Assembly: GCA_934097015.1 (NCBI GenBank)
Contig: CAKONF010000011.1
Coordinates: forward strand, 1 to 31,888
Direction of reading: 5' to 3'
Length of the DNA: 31,888 nucleotides
DNA from: an uncultured Bacilli bacterium
GTDB lineage: Bacteria; Bacillota_I; Bacilli_A; RF39; UBA660
In this document: piece after piece, positions 1 to 8,050 of the stretch
How the letters are laid out: the number at the start of each line of letters is the position of its first letter
Numbering within the stretch: the stretch's first letter is position 1
Program-made: the position numbers and the translations under genes
Notes under the pieces: model-generated
The model's input: the letters and a program-made list of their open reading frames with translations, nothing else
The model's database searches: none
What the model was told of the DNA's origin: nothing

Positions 1-273
1 GAAGGAATGAAAAACTTTAATAAAATTAGAGAAATTGGTAACGAGATAAGTGATGGAATAATGGATTCATGGAATAAGAGAAATGCATCTTTTGATATTA
101 TGAGTCAAAAGCAAAGCGATGCAATACTTGGTTATGAAAGAGTATATGATACTGAAACTAATGAAATATATAAAGCATATAATGGATTTAATGATGATTA
201 TGATGGTGAGCGATATAAACCTATACCGGATGATATGTATTCAAAAAAGACAAGTGGATATATAGAAAAGTAG
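1..273 (+). CDS. C-terminal part of an unknown protein, cut by the window edge
   Basis: The reading frame is open from base 1. The first Met is at base 7, but the purine-rich GAAGGA directly abuts it, which leaves no spacing for a ribosome binding site. I therefore read this as the tail of a longer protein rather than a complete 88-residue one. The visible part is soluble and polar, with no membrane segment. It ends in a Tyr/Asp-rich stretch around 'GYERVYDTETNEIYKAYNGF' and 'RYKPIPDDMY', which looks like a conserved C-terminal module, but I cannot name the family. It ends in TAG 142 bases before the next gene, which has its own ribosome binding site. No function is assigned. Confidence 0.6.
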   Translation, partial: EGMKNFNKIREIGNEISDGIMDSWNKRNASFDIMSQKQSDAILGYERVYDTETNEIYKAYNGFNDDYDGERYKPIPDDMYSKKTSGYIEK

Positions 274-414
274 TATGCTATGAAGAATAAAGAAAGAAGG
301 GTAACATAGAGTAAAATAAAGTTTAGATAATAGATGGCGTTTCTATCTTAAGATTATTATAATAGTAATAATTAATAATAAAAAAAAATCAATGAAAATT
401 AGGAGGAAAAAGAA

Positions 415-1866
415 ATGAAAATTAAAAAAATATTATTTATGATGTTAATAGGAGTTGTTAGTATTTTAGGAATAACTTCAGTTAATGCTTTAACAATTAG
501 TGATGATGGTAAATATACATTAATATTAACTAGTACAGCAGAAAATGCCAGTATTAATGGTGAAGATCATAAGATTATAAAATTCAATGTCACAGAAGGA
601 GAAACAACAGTTAAATTAGCTGAATTAACAAAAGAAATAGTACCATTCAATGGTAAAAATGAATTCTCACATTGGGAAAAAGCAGGTGGTGAAAAAGTTG
701 GCGATGATATAGCAATATCTGATTTTAGCTGGAGTGATGCTGCTGAAACATATACTAATGGTCTTACACTCTATGCAAGATTTTCTGATAAATTATTACA
801 AGGAACTGGTACATATTATTTAACACTTGACCCATTTGCAGGTAAAATAAATGGACAAAGCATTGTAAAATTAATAAGTAAAAGTACTGAATTTAAATCT
901 GTTGATTTAACAAAATATATTCCAGTGAGAGAAGGATACACATTTAAAGGATGGGAGTTAGATGGAAAAATTGTAACTTCAATTGATGCTAGTTATTTTG
1001 CTAATCGCGATTGTATAGAAATAACTGCGACATATACTCAAGACACTTTTAATGGTGATGGAATTGTAATAAAACTAAATGCCAATGGTGGTAAAATAGA
1101 TGGTAAAGAGTTTAATAGTTACGACTATATAGGTGGAGGAAATTCAGGAACAACCATGCCACTTTTACCATATATTCCAGTAAGAGATGGTTATACCTTT
1201 AATGGTTGGAATACTAAAAAAGATGGAAGTGGAGAAAATTATAATTATGTTTACTGGAGATTTTGGGATATAGATGAAAAAACAGATAAAGAGTTTGAAA
1301 AAGATACTAAAATAAAAGAAGAAAACGGTTATGAAAGGTATAAAAATATAACTTTATATGCTTCTTGGACTAAAAAGAATGAAATAAATAATAACGGAGA
1401 AATAAAAGCAAGTATCACATTCGAAAAAGATATTAATGCAAATTATGTACTAGAAACAAAAAAAGTAGAAGTTAAAAAAGACTTAGCAGATAAAAATGTT
1501 AAGTATATTGTTGATATTAATGTATTAGAAAATGGTCAAATAGTTAAAATAAATGATACAAAAATGAAAATAAGAATTGCTTTACCAGAAGATTTAAAAG
1601 GTTATGAAAAATATGAAGTAGTTTATATTAAAGATAACCAAATACAAGAAACTATTCCAGCAACAATAGAGGATGGATACATAGTATTTGAAACAACTCA
1701 TTTAAGCGAATATGGAATAGTTGCAACTAAGAATTCTACAAATAATAGTATTAATAATCCCAAAACAGGAGATAATGTTGTATTATATGTTATAAGTTCT
1801 ATTATTTCAATAATTGGAATAGCTGGGGTTGGATTATATGGTTATAAAAGAAAACAAACAAATTAA
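415..1866 (+). CDS. Sortase-type cell-wall-anchored surface protein with InlB-like repeats
   Basis: This is a 483-residue secreted protein. Residues 1-25 form a signal peptide (Lys-rich start, hydrophobic core, VNA cleavage site). The body holds Listeria-Bacteroides (InlB B / Flg_new) repeats, recognisable from 'IPVREGYTFKGWELDGK' near residue 170, 'IPVRDGYTFNGWNTKKDGSG' near residue 260 and the closing 'ITLYASWTKK'. A weaker copy lies near residues 45-105. A charged segment (about 330-440) without recognised repeats follows. The C-terminus is a sorting signal: NPKTG at about 448-452, a hydrophobic helix and the tail KRKQTN. A class of sortase that accepts NPxTG-like motifs is therefore expected elsewhere in the genome. 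The start is supported by AGGAGG at 401-406. A terminator follows directly. Role: surface adhesion or interaction, by family inference. Confidence 0.85.
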   Translation: MKIKKILFMMLIGVVSILGITSVNALTISDDGKYTLILTSTAENASINGEDHKIIKFNVTEGETTVKLAELTKEIVPFNGKNEFSHWEKAGGEKVGDDIAISDFSWSDAAETYTNGLTLYARFSDKLLQGTGTYYLTLDPFAGKINGQSIVKLISKSTEFKSVDLTKYIPVREGYTFKGWELDGKIVTSIDASYFANRDCIEITATYTQDTFNGDGIVIKLNANGGKIDGKEFNSYDYIGGGNSGTTMPLLPYIPVRDGYTFNGWNTKKDGSGENYNYVYWRFWDIDEKTDKEFEKDTKIKEENGYERYKNITLYASWTKKNEINNNGEIKASITFEKDINANYVLETKKVEVKKDLADKNVKYIVDINVLENGQIVKINDTKMKIRIALPEDLKGYEKYEVVYIKDNQIQETIPATIEDGYIVFETTHLSEYGIVATKNSTNNSINNPKTGDNVVLYVISSIISIIGIAGVGLYGYKRKQTN

Positions 1867-1884
1867 AATAAATATTATAAAAAT

Positions 1885-1913
1885 GAAGACTAGATATTTC
1901 TAGTTTTCTTTTT
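1885..1913 (+). terminator. Intrinsic terminator after the surface protein gene
   Basis: The arms GAAGACTAGA (1885-1894) and TCTAGTTTTC (1899-1908) form a 10-bp stem with one G-T pair and a 4-base loop. A run of Ts follows at 1909-1913. Confidence 0.8.
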
Positions 1914-1933
1914 AAGCAATAAGGAGATGTCAT

Positions 1934-2203
1934 ATGATAAATTAATTGATTAAACAAAAATTAAATAAAAACATTATTATTTTATTTCTACTTATTATCA
2001 CTATATTTATTATGATATTTAAACCCGTATATGTAGGAAAAATAAATAAAGATGGTAAAGTAGAATGTATATATAGTAATTATGTATAAAAATATTCAAA
2101 TAAAATAGTTATATAATTTAAAAATAATTATGATTATTTTATTTGGAAGATATACAGTTATGTACCAACTGGACCGCACGGTATAACAGCTCCTACAACA
2201 TAA
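1934..2203 (+). pseudogene. Decayed small membrane or secreted protein gene with three in-frame stops
   Basis: AAGGAG at 1921-1926 sits 7 bases before ATG 1934. One frame then runs to TAA 2201-2203, interrupted by TAA at 1943-1945, 2087-2089 and 2114-2116. Read through, it gives about 86 residues: a Lys-rich start, a hydrophobic helix ('IIILFLLIITIFIMIF', roughly codons 14-30), then 'KPVYVGKINKDGKVECIYSN' and a C-terminal 'SYVPTGPHGITAPTT'. The frame stays continuous, the helix is well formed and a terminator follows, so it looks like a recently dead gene rather than random sequence. Recoding of TAA is very unlikely because TAA ends many intact neighbours. The rest of 1867-2393 holds only the two terminators and the promoter of the next gene. 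Confidence 0.55.
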
Positions 2204-2214
2204 TTGCTATTTAC

Positions 2215-2240
2215 AAAAGAAAATCGAAAGGTTTTCTTTT
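2215..2240 (+). terminator. Intrinsic terminator after the pseudogene
   Basis: An 11-bp stem AAAAGAAAATC / GGTTTTCTTTT (one T-G wobble) is closed by a GAAA tetraloop at 2226-2229. The 3' arm itself is T-rich and serves as the U-tract. It isolates the following gene from upstream transcription. Confidence 0.65.
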
Positions 2241-2361
2241 ATGATTCTCAAAATAAGATACAAAATTATTCTATTTATCTTTTTTTATTATTATCTTTAC
2301 TTATTAATCGTTAAGTGATTATATTTTTGTTTTAAATTATAATAATAATTAACTATACATG

Positions 2362-2370
2362 TGTTATAAT
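2362..2370 (+). promoter_or_regulatory. Extended -10 promoter for the acyl-CoA-ligase-like gene
   Basis: TGT followed by TATAAT (2365-2370) is an extended -10 element 24 bases before the start codon at 2394. No convincing -35 is seen at 17 bases, as is usual for extended -10 promoters. Between 2241 and 2361 there is only AT-rich sequence with no recognisable feature. Confidence 0.5.
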
Positions 2371-2393
2371 TAATTATGAGAGGTAGTGATTAA

Positions 2394-4130
2394 ATGATAT
2401 TTAATTTTATTAATATAAAAAAGAAGATACCTACACCTTGGAAAAAGTTTTATAAAGATAATGAATTTAATATAAAAATACCAAATATGTCTTTGTATGA
2501 TCAAATAAAAAATATTACTAATAGATATCCTAATAATATTGCAATAGAGTATTTGGGTAAAAAAATAAAATATAAAAGTTTTTTAAAAAAGATAGATAAT
2601 TGTGCAATAAGTTTTAAATATAATGGTGTTAAAAAAGGTGATATAATTACTATTTGTTTACCTAATGTGCCAGAAGCTTTAATTGCATTTTATGCATTAA
2701 ATAAATTGGGAGCTACTCCTAATATGGTACATCCGTTATCTGCAGAAGAAGAAATTAAAGAAGCTTTAAATTCTACTAATAGTAAATATTTAATTATAAT
2801 AGATATGTGTTATAGTAAAATAAAGAATATAATTAGTTCTACTAATGTTAAAAGAGTAATTTTTGTATCTGCTTCTAATTCTATGAAATTTTATATGAAG
2901 TTGCCATATAAAATAATGAATTTAAGAAAGTATGAACATTATCATGTGAGTAATATTTATACTAATTGGGATTTATTTAATTTAAAAAGTTTGTTTGTTA
3001 ATAAAAAAAATATTAAATTTAAAAAATATACTAAAAATACACCTGCTGTTATACTTCATAGTGGAGGTACTAGTGGGAAACCAAAAAATGTTGTTATTCA
3101 AAATAGAGCATTCTTGGCTTTAACAGAACAAGAAAAAGTAGTTTTAAAAGAGTTAAATATTGGAGATAGTTGTTTAGCTATTATGCCTAATTTTCATGGC
3201 TTTGGATTGGCGGTTTCTATGCATGCTCAAATAGCTCTAGGTTATAAAAGTATTTTGGTACCAACTTTTGATTCTAAAAAATTTGATGTATTACTTAATA
3301 AGACTAAACCTAATATGGTTTTAGGAGTACCAACATTATTTGAAGCTTTGGTAAATAGTAATAATGTAAAAAATTTAGATCTTTCTTATTTAAAATATGT
3401 TATTAGTGGGGGAGATTTTTTATCTAAGAATTTAGAAGATAGAGTAAATGAATATTTAGTTAATCATAATTCAAATACAATAATAACTCAAGGTTATGGA
3501 TTAACTGAAGCTTTATCAGCAATATCCTTAGGTTATAAAGGGGTAAATAAAAGTTGTTCTATAGGAATTCCATTGCCTGGTAATTATATAAAAATAATTA
3601 ATCCATCTAGTAGAGAGACTTGTAAATATGGGGATGTTGGTGAAATATGTATTCATAATAAAGCATTAATGTTAGGTTATCTTAATAATGAAACTGAAAC
3701 AAATGATGCTTTACAAATACATGATGATGGTCATATATGGCTTCATACAGGTGATTTAGGATACATGGATAAAGATGGTTTTGTTTTTTATAAAGGTAGA
3801 AGTAAAAGAATGATAATATGTAGTGGATATAATGTTTATCCTAGTCATATTGAAAGTGTTATTGAAAGTCATCCTGCGGTGTTGCAGTGTACTGTTGTTG
3901 GTATGCCACATCCTTATAAAAAAGAAGTACCAAAGGCTTTTATAGTTTTAAAACCAGGTTTTCATGGATTATTTATAAAAACAGAAATAAAAGAATTTTG
4001 TAAGAAAAATTTAGAACACCATATGATTCCTTATAAATTTGTATATAGAAAGAATTTACCTAAAACTAAGATTGGTAAAGTAGATTTTAGAAAATTAATG
4101 GAAGATGATGGAATAGATGATGATGAATAA
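2394..4130 (+). CDS. AMP-forming acyl-CoA synthetase / acyl-adenylate ligase (FadD-like)
   Basis: This 578-residue enzyme belongs to the ANL adenylate-forming superfamily. Members activate a carboxylic acid with ATP to an acyl-adenylate and usually transfer it to CoA or a carrier thiol. Visible motifs are the phosphate loop HSGGTSGKPK (about 222-231), GYGLTEA (about 367-373), the hinge-side HTGDLGYMDKDGF followed by YKGRSKRMI (about 450-473) and the C-terminal PKTKIGK (556-562) with the adenylation lysine K562. Length is typical of fatty-acyl-CoA ligases. There is no membrane segment or carrier domain. GAGAGG at 2378-2383 is the ribosome binding site. mscL follows 24 bases downstream, so the two may be co-transcribed. 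The substrate cannot be read from sequence; a medium- or long-chain fatty acid is the default guess. Confidence 0.85.
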   Translation: MIFNFINIKKKIPTPWKKFYKDNEFNIKIPNMSLYDQIKNITNRYPNNIAIEYLGKKIKYKSFLKKIDNCAISFKYNGVKKGDIITICLPNVPEALIAFYALNKLGATPNMVHPLSAEEEIKEALNSTNSKYLIIIDMCYSKIKNIISSTNVKRVIFVSASNSMKFYMKLPYKIMNLRKYEHYHVSNIYTNWDLFNLKSLFVNKKNIKFKKYTKNTPAVILHSGGTSGKPKNVVIQNRAFLALTEQEKVVLKELNIGDSCLAIMPNFHGFGLAVSMHAQIALGYKSILVPTFDSKKFDVLLNKTKPNMVLGVPTLFEALVNSNNVKNLDLSYLKYVISGGDFLSKNLEDRVNEYLVNHNSNTIITQGYGLTEALSAISLGYKGVNKSCSIGIPLPGNYIKIINPSSRETCKYGDVGEICIHNKALMLGYLNNETETNDALQIHDDGHIWLHTGDLGYMDKDGFVFYKGRSKRMIICSGYNVYPSHIESVIESHPAVLQCTVVGMPHPYKKEVPKAFIVLKPGFHGLFIKTEIKEFCKKNLEHHMIPYKFVYRKNLPKTKIGKVDFRKLMEDDGIDDDE

Positions 4131-4154
4131 GTGTTAGATAAGAGGTAGTTAAGT

Positions 4155-4565
4155 ATGAAAAAAATAATAAATGAATTTAAAAAATTTATATCTAAAGGAA
4201 ATGTAATGGATTTGGCTATTGGAGTTATAATTGGTGGTGCATTTCAAAAGATTGTAAGTAGTTTAGTAAATGATATAATTATGCCAATATTAGGTATTGT
4301 TATTGGAGGACATGATTTTTCTAATTTATCAATAAAATTTAAAGATGCAACAATTAATTACGGATTATTTATACAAAATGTATTTGATTTTTTACTTATG
4401 TCATTTTGTATATTTATAGTTGTGAAAATTATAAATACTTTAAAGGAAGTTTCTGAGAAGAATAAAAAGAAAGAAGAAGTAGTTTTAAAAAAATCTAATG
4501 AAGAATTATTATTAGAAGAAATTAGAGATTTATTAAAAGATAGTAAAAAAAATGTTGATAAATAG
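4155..4565 (+). CDS. mscL: Large-conductance mechanosensitive channel MscL
   Basis: This 136-residue pentameric membrane channel opens on membrane tension to release solutes during hypo-osmotic shock. The N-terminal amphipathic helix and first transmembrane helix carry the family signature 'KGNVMDLAIGVIIGGAFQKI' (about 15-34) followed by 'VNDIIMPILGIVIGG'. A short extracellular loop (DFSNLSIKF), a second transmembrane helix (about 75-97) and a charged cytoplasmic helix rich in Lys and Glu complete the typical topology. Length matches the family. It lies 24 bases after the ligase gene with an AGAGG ribosome binding site, and a terminator follows. Confidence 0.95.
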   Translation: MKKIINEFKKFISKGNVMDLAIGVIIGGAFQKIVSSLVNDIIMPILGIVIGGHDFSNLSIKFKDATINYGLFIQNVFDFLLMSFCIFIVVKIINTLKEVSEKNKKKEEVVLKKSNEELLLEEIRDLLKDSKKNVDK

Positions 4566-4590
4566 TTTTAAATTTAAGATAGTTAATTCT

Positions 4591-4614
4591 GTACTATTAA
4601 TTTAGTACTTTTTT
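4591..4614 (+). terminator. Intrinsic terminator after mscL
   Basis: The stem GTACTA (4591-4596) / TAGTAC (4603-4608) has a 6-base loop and is followed directly by six Ts. Confidence 0.65.
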
Positions 4615-4644
4615 CTTGCATATAATTTTAATGGTGAATAATAT

Positions 4645-4884
4645 ATGTTTGAAATATTTAAGAACTATTTAAAAAAAGAAGATTATTATATTATACTTTA
4701 TTCTAATTATATTTATGTTTTTAGATATATAGATATAATTAAGTTTACTGATAAATATATAAGTTTAAAATTAAATAATATAATATTTAATATATATGGT
4801 ATTGATTTATTAATTGTAAAATTAGAAAAAGAAGAATTGTTAATTAAAGGTAAAATAAATAAATTGGAGAAAATATATGAGTAA
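4645..4884 (+). CDS. yqfC: Sporulation protein YqfC
   Basis: This 79-residue protein is of YqfC type, a small family found in endospore formers and encoded directly upstream of yqfD. In B. subtilis it belongs to the mother-cell SigE regulon. The sequence is beta-rich with the typical 'YIDIIKFTDKYISLKLNN' centre and a final 'GIDLLIVKLEKEELLIKG' strand pair. The last 8 bases overlap the yqfD start, which implies translational coupling. Identification rests on size, pattern and adjacency to yqfD; each alone would be weak. Its presence suggests the organism sporulates or descends from a sporulating ancestor. Confidence 0.8.
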   Translation: MFEIFKNYLKKEDYYIILYSNYIYVFRYIDIIKFTDKYISLKLNNIIFNIYGIDLLIVKLEKEELLIKGKINKLEKIYE

Positions 4885-5995
4885 TTATATTATTATAAGT
4901 GTTAAAAATAATATTAATAGATTTATAAATAAGTGTAATAAATATAATATAGATTTATATAATATAAATTATATTGATAAAAATAATATAATAGTTAAAA
5001 TAAGAAAAGAAGATTTTAATAATATAAAAACATATAATTATTATTCTGATATTAATATATATAGAAATGTAGGATTTAATTATTTGTTAGATAAGATATA
5101 TGTTCTTAGATATTTTATAGTTTGTTTTATATTATGTATAATTATTATGTATTTTGTTTCTAATATTATTTTAAGTATAAATGTTATTCATAGTAATAAA
5201 AAAGTAAGAGAATTAGTTAGTTTAGAATTATATGATAATGGGTTAAAAAGATTTAGTTTTAAGAAAAAATTTGATGAATTAGAAATAATAAAAAATAAGA
5301 TTCTTGAAAATAATAAAGATAAGCTAGAATGGATTAGTATTACTAATGTAGGTATGACTTATGTTATTAGAGTAGAAGAGAGAATTATAGATGATATTAA
5401 AGAAGATGATTCTTATTGTGATTTGGTTTCAACTAAAGAAGCTGTTATTACTAATATATTTAGTGAAAAAGGAGATATATTAGTTAGTTTGAATGATTTA
5501 GTTAGAAAAGATGATGTATTAGTTAGTGGGAAACTCATATTAAATGAAGAAGTTAAAAATTATGTTTGTGCTACTGGTAAAGTAATGGGTAGAGTTTGGT
5601 ATAATACTGATATATCTATAAAAAGAGATTATTTAAAAAAAGAATATACTGGTAAGAAAAGATATAATTTTGTTGTTAATCATAAAGTGTTAAGAAATAA
5701 TAAATATAATAAATTTGATAAGAAATATATAATTAATAATAGATTTATTAAAATATATAAAGAGATTCAGTATAAAGAAAAAAAATATAAATATAGTGAA
5801 GAAGAGGTTTTAAATAAAGCTTTAGTAGAAGTAGATAATAAGTTTAAAAATAAATTAAATAATAGGGGTAATATAGTAGATAAAAAAATATTAAGTAAAA
5901 GTATTAATAATGATAGTGTTAATTTAAATGTTTTTGTTATTACAGAAGAAGATATTAGTAAACAAGTTAAACTTAATAAAGATGAAGTTAATTAG
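4877..5995 (+). CDS. yqfD: Sporulation protein YqfD
   Basis: This 372-residue protein is of the YqfD / spore stage IV protein family, made in the mother cell in known spore formers. It has a soluble N-terminal domain (about 1-72), one strong transmembrane helix (about 76-100) and a large C-terminal domain. The C-terminal domain carries the family-typical 'SITNVGMTYVIRVEER', 'LVSTKEAVITNIFSEKGDIL' and 'LVRKDDVLVSGKLI' stretches, and 'ATGKVMGRVWY' near residue 232. Codon use is extremely AT-rich, like its neighbours. It starts 8 bases inside the end of yqfC. In B. subtilis phoH follows; here a terminator and a VanZ-family gene follow. Confidence 0.88.
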   Translation: MSNYIIISVKNNINRFINKCNKYNIDLYNINYIDKNNIIVKIRKEDFNNIKTYNYYSDINIYRNVGFNYLLDKIYVLRYFIVCFILCIIIMYFVSNIILSINVIHSNKKVRELVSLELYDNGLKRFSFKKKFDELEIIKNKILENNKDKLEWISITNVGMTYVIRVEERIIDDIKEDDSYCDLVSTKEAVITNIFSEKGDILVSLNDLVRKDDVLVSGKLILNEEVKNYVCATGKVMGRVWYNTDISIKRDYLKKEYTGKKRYNFVVNHKVLRNNKYNKFDKKYIINNRFIKIYKEIQYKEKKYKYSEEEVLNKALVEVDNKFKNKLNNRGNIVDKKILSKSINNDSVNLNVFVITEEDISKQVKLNKDEVN

Positions 5996-6020
5996 ATGTT
6001 TTTAATAAAACATCTTTTTT
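5994..6020 (+). terminator. Intrinsic terminator after yqfD
   Basis: A 9-bp stem AGATGTTTT (5994-6002) / AAAACATCT (6007-6015) with a TAAT loop is followed by Ts. It begins inside the yqfD stop codon. Confidence 0.8.
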
Positions 6021-6082
6021 ATATTATGGGAAAGTTTTTAAATTTTATTTTATTTTAACTAGTAAAATGTGTTAAATGATAT

Positions 6083-6088
6083 TATAAT
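6083..6088 (+). promoter_or_regulatory. -10 box for the VanZ-ybeY operon
   Basis: A perfect TATAAT lies 35 bases before the preferred start at 6123. The -35 region is not convincing. Its place after the yqfD terminator suggests that the genes from 6123 onwards form a separate transcription unit. Confidence 0.4.
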
Positions 6089-6122
6089 AAGTATGTATTA
6101 TATTTTAGAAAAGAGAGATATT

Positions 6123-6740
6123 ATGATACCTAATGAAGTTAACGTAGTATTAAAAGATATTTGGCCGATGTTATTATTGTTTGTAATAGTTATTATTACT
6201 ATTAGAATAGTAGATATATTAATTAATAAAAAAAAGTTTGTTTTATATAAAGATTTATTTATTTTGATGTTTATATTATATATGCTTTTATTGTTTGAAT
6301 TAGTTACTAGTACTGATTTTGAAAGTTATTCTAATAATTTTATACCTTTTAGGGAAATAATGAGATATAAATATACAAGTAAGTTGTTTTATAAAAATGT
6401 TTTGGGAAATGTATTGTTATTTATTCCATTTGGTTATTTTGTAAATAAAATACTTAAGAATAAAAAAATTATTATTGGTATGGTTATTACTTTAATTACA
6501 AGTTTATCTATAGAGATAATACAAATGAATATAGGTAGAAGTTTTGATATTGATGATATTATGTTAAATTTAATTGGTGGAGTATTAGGATGTGTGATAT
6601 ATAAATTTTTAGATTATATTAAAGAAAAGATGCCTAGTTGTTTAAGAAAAACTTGGATATATAATATTTTATGGATATTAATATTAGTAATTAGTTCTTT
6701 ATTTTTATTAAATTATTATGGTATATGGGAGGTAGTATGA
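6123..6740 (+). CDS. VanZ-family membrane protein
   Basis: This 205-residue protein has about five transmembrane helices. The VanZ signature region is clear: a first helix, 'FELVTSTDF' and 'NFIPFREI', then 'NVLGNVLLFIPFGYF', a helix, and 'SIEIIQMNIGRSFDIDDIMLN' before the last helices. VanZ itself confers low-level teicoplanin resistance by an unknown mechanism; most family members are uncharacterised envelope proteins. I prefer ATG 6123, which has AAGAGAG upstream. The longer frame from GTG 6069 has no ribosome binding site and would overlap the -10 box. The stop overlaps the ybeY start by 4 bases (ATGA). The gene sits where phoH and yqfF lie in B. subtilis. Confidence 0.8.
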   Translation: MIPNEVNVVLKDIWPMLLLFVIVIITIRIVDILINKKKFVLYKDLFILMFILYMLLLFELVTSTDFESYSNNFIPFREIMRYKYTSKLFYKNVLGNVLLFIPFGYFVNKILKNKKIIIGMVITLITSLSIEIIQMNIGRSFDIDDIMLNLIGGVLGCVIYKFLDYIKEKMPSCLRKTWIYNILWILILVISSLFLLNYYGIWEVV

Positions 6741-7174
6741 ATACAGAATATGATATTATAGATAATTATGGTTATAGTAATTATGAATACTTAAATGAAG
6801 TAATAGATTATGCAATAAAGAAGTTAGATATTAAAAATAGTATATTTGATATTATATTTATTGATGATACGGAAATGCATAAATTAAATAAAGAATATAG
6901 AGGAATAGATAGAACAACTGATGTGTTGTCTTTTGCTCTTAATGATAATAAACATATTGATACTTTTATTAATAGTTTAGGGGATATATTTATTAGTATT
7001 CCTAAGATGAAAAGTCAAGCAGTAGAATATGGTCATAGTGAAAAAAGAGAATTGTCATTTTTAGCATTACATGGATTATTACATTTATTAGGATATGATC
7101 ATACATTAGGAAAAAAAGAAGAAGAAGAAATGTTTGGTTTACAAAAAGAAATTTTAAATGATTTGGGGATATGA
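6737..7174 (+). CDS. ybeY: Endoribonuclease / rRNA maturation factor YbeY
   Basis: This 145-residue zinc-dependent protein is involved in 16S rRNA 3'-end maturation and ribosome quality control. The three-histidine motif is intact in 'ALHGLLHLLGYDHTLGKKEE' (about 111-130), and the upstream 'YRGIDRTTDVLSFAL' and 'LGDIFIS' blocks match the family. The start is ATG 6737, directly after GGGAGG (6727-6732); an in-frame ATG at 6725 lies ahead of that site and is not the start. It overlaps the VanZ stop by 4 bases and ends TGA 2 bases before the HIT gene, so all three are translationally coupled. Confidence 0.95.
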   Translation: MNTEYDIIDNYGYSNYEYLNEVIDYAIKKLDIKNSIFDIIFIDDTEMHKLNKEYRGIDRTTDVLSFALNDNKHIDTFINSLGDIFISIPKMKSQAVEYGHSEKRELSFLALHGLLHLLGYDHTLGKKEEEEMFGLQKEILNDLGI

Positions 7175-7175
7175 T

Positions 7176-7658
7176 ATGGAAATTAGAAACATTAGAGGAG
7201 ATATTCATAATGTAAATGGATGTTTAGGATGTAATTTAAGTGATGGAACTTTAGAAACGTTTGGTGGTATTTTATATCGTGATGATGATTTTAATGTTTC
7301 TCAAGATTATGAACTTCCTATAAATGGTTTTATAATAATTGCTACTAATAAACATATTGTTTCTATTAATGAATTAAGTAAGGAACAGAGATATAAATTA
7401 ATAGAGTTAGAAAATAGAATTATAGAACTTTTAAAAAGTTATGGAATATCAAATAATTATAGAATTATATTTGAAGAAAAAAATCATTTTCATGTATGGT
7501 TAATGCCAGAACATAGTTGGATGAGAGATATTGGTAAACCAATATATAATATAAAAGAGATATTTGATTATGCTAAAAATAATTTGAGAACTTTAGATAA
7601 TTTAAATGATATAAGTGAAACTTGTAAAAGATTAAAAAAGGATTTAAATGGGTGTTAA
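7176..7658 (+). CDS. HIT-family nucleotide hydrolase
   Basis: This 160-residue histidine-triad protein belongs to a family that hydrolyses dinucleoside polyphosphates or AMP-linked compounds. Supporting blocks are the N-terminal 'CLGCNLSDGT', the substrate-side 'YELPINGFIIIATNKHI' and the catalytic 'KNHFHVWLMPEH' (about 107-118). The triad reads H-F-H-V-W, so the third histidine is Trp. The central nucleophilic His is retained, so catalysis is still plausible. ATG 7176 is chosen because GGGG at 7165-7168 is well placed; the in-frame ATG 7158 lies inside ybeY without such a site. In B. subtilis dgkA occupies this position of the cluster. Confidence 0.8.
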   Translation: MEIRNIRGDIHNVNGCLGCNLSDGTLETFGGILYRDDDFNVSQDYELPINGFIIIATNKHIVSINELSKEQRYKLIELENRIIELLKSYGISNNYRIIFEEKNHFHVWLMPEHSWMRDIGKPIYNIKEIFDYAKNNLRTLDNLNDISETCKRLKKDLNGC

Positions 7659-7660
7659 AT

Positions 7661-8050
7661 ATGTATAATGAATTAAAAGAGTTATTATCTAATAGCTACT
7701 CTATAATGAGTGATTATAAAGTTGCATGTATTATTAAAATGAAAGATGGTAGTATTTATAAGGGTGTTAATGTAGAAAATCCATCTTTTAAAGATGGTAT
7801 GTGTGCAGAACAGGTTGCAATTGGGAGTGCCGTAGCAGATGGATATAAAGAAGGAGATTTTGATAAAATATATTTATTAGGTTCTAGTAAAAAATCTATT
7901 ACTCCATGTTTTTTGTGTAGACAATTGTTAGTTGAATTTTTTGATAACGAAGATGAAATAATTAGTTATGATGATAATGGTAGTAAGAAAATATATAAAG
8001 TTAAAGATTTATGTCCTCATTCTTTTAGTAAGGAGGATTTAAATGATTAG
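7661..8050 (+). CDS. cdd: Cytidine deaminase, active-site residues intact
   Basis: This 129-residue protein belongs to the small tetrameric zinc cytidine deaminase family, which converts cytidine or deoxycytidine to uridine or deoxyuridine in pyrimidine salvage. The zinc ligands and catalytic acid are present: C48-A-E50 in 'GMCAEQVAIGSAVADGYKEG', and C83 and C86 in 'TPCFLCRQLL'. The usual N-terminal 'SPYS' substrate motif is changed to 'SIMS', and the normal Gly after Cys83 is Phe, so activity or specificity may be shifted. ATG 7661 is preferred over GTG 7652, because GGGTG lies 6 bases ahead of it. The gene overlaps its paralogue by 8 bases. Confidence 0.85.
   Translation: MYNELKELLSNSYSIMSDYKVACIIKMKDGSIYKGVNVENPSFKDGMCAEQVAIGSAVADGYKEGDFDKIYLLGSSKKSITPCFLCRQLLVEFFDNEDEIISYDDNGSKKIYKVKDLCPHSFSKEDLND

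Noticed and set aside
1934..2203. Recoding of TAA as a sense codon
   Set aside because: TAA ends many intact genes in the window, including yqfC, and the three stops occur in one small isolated frame.
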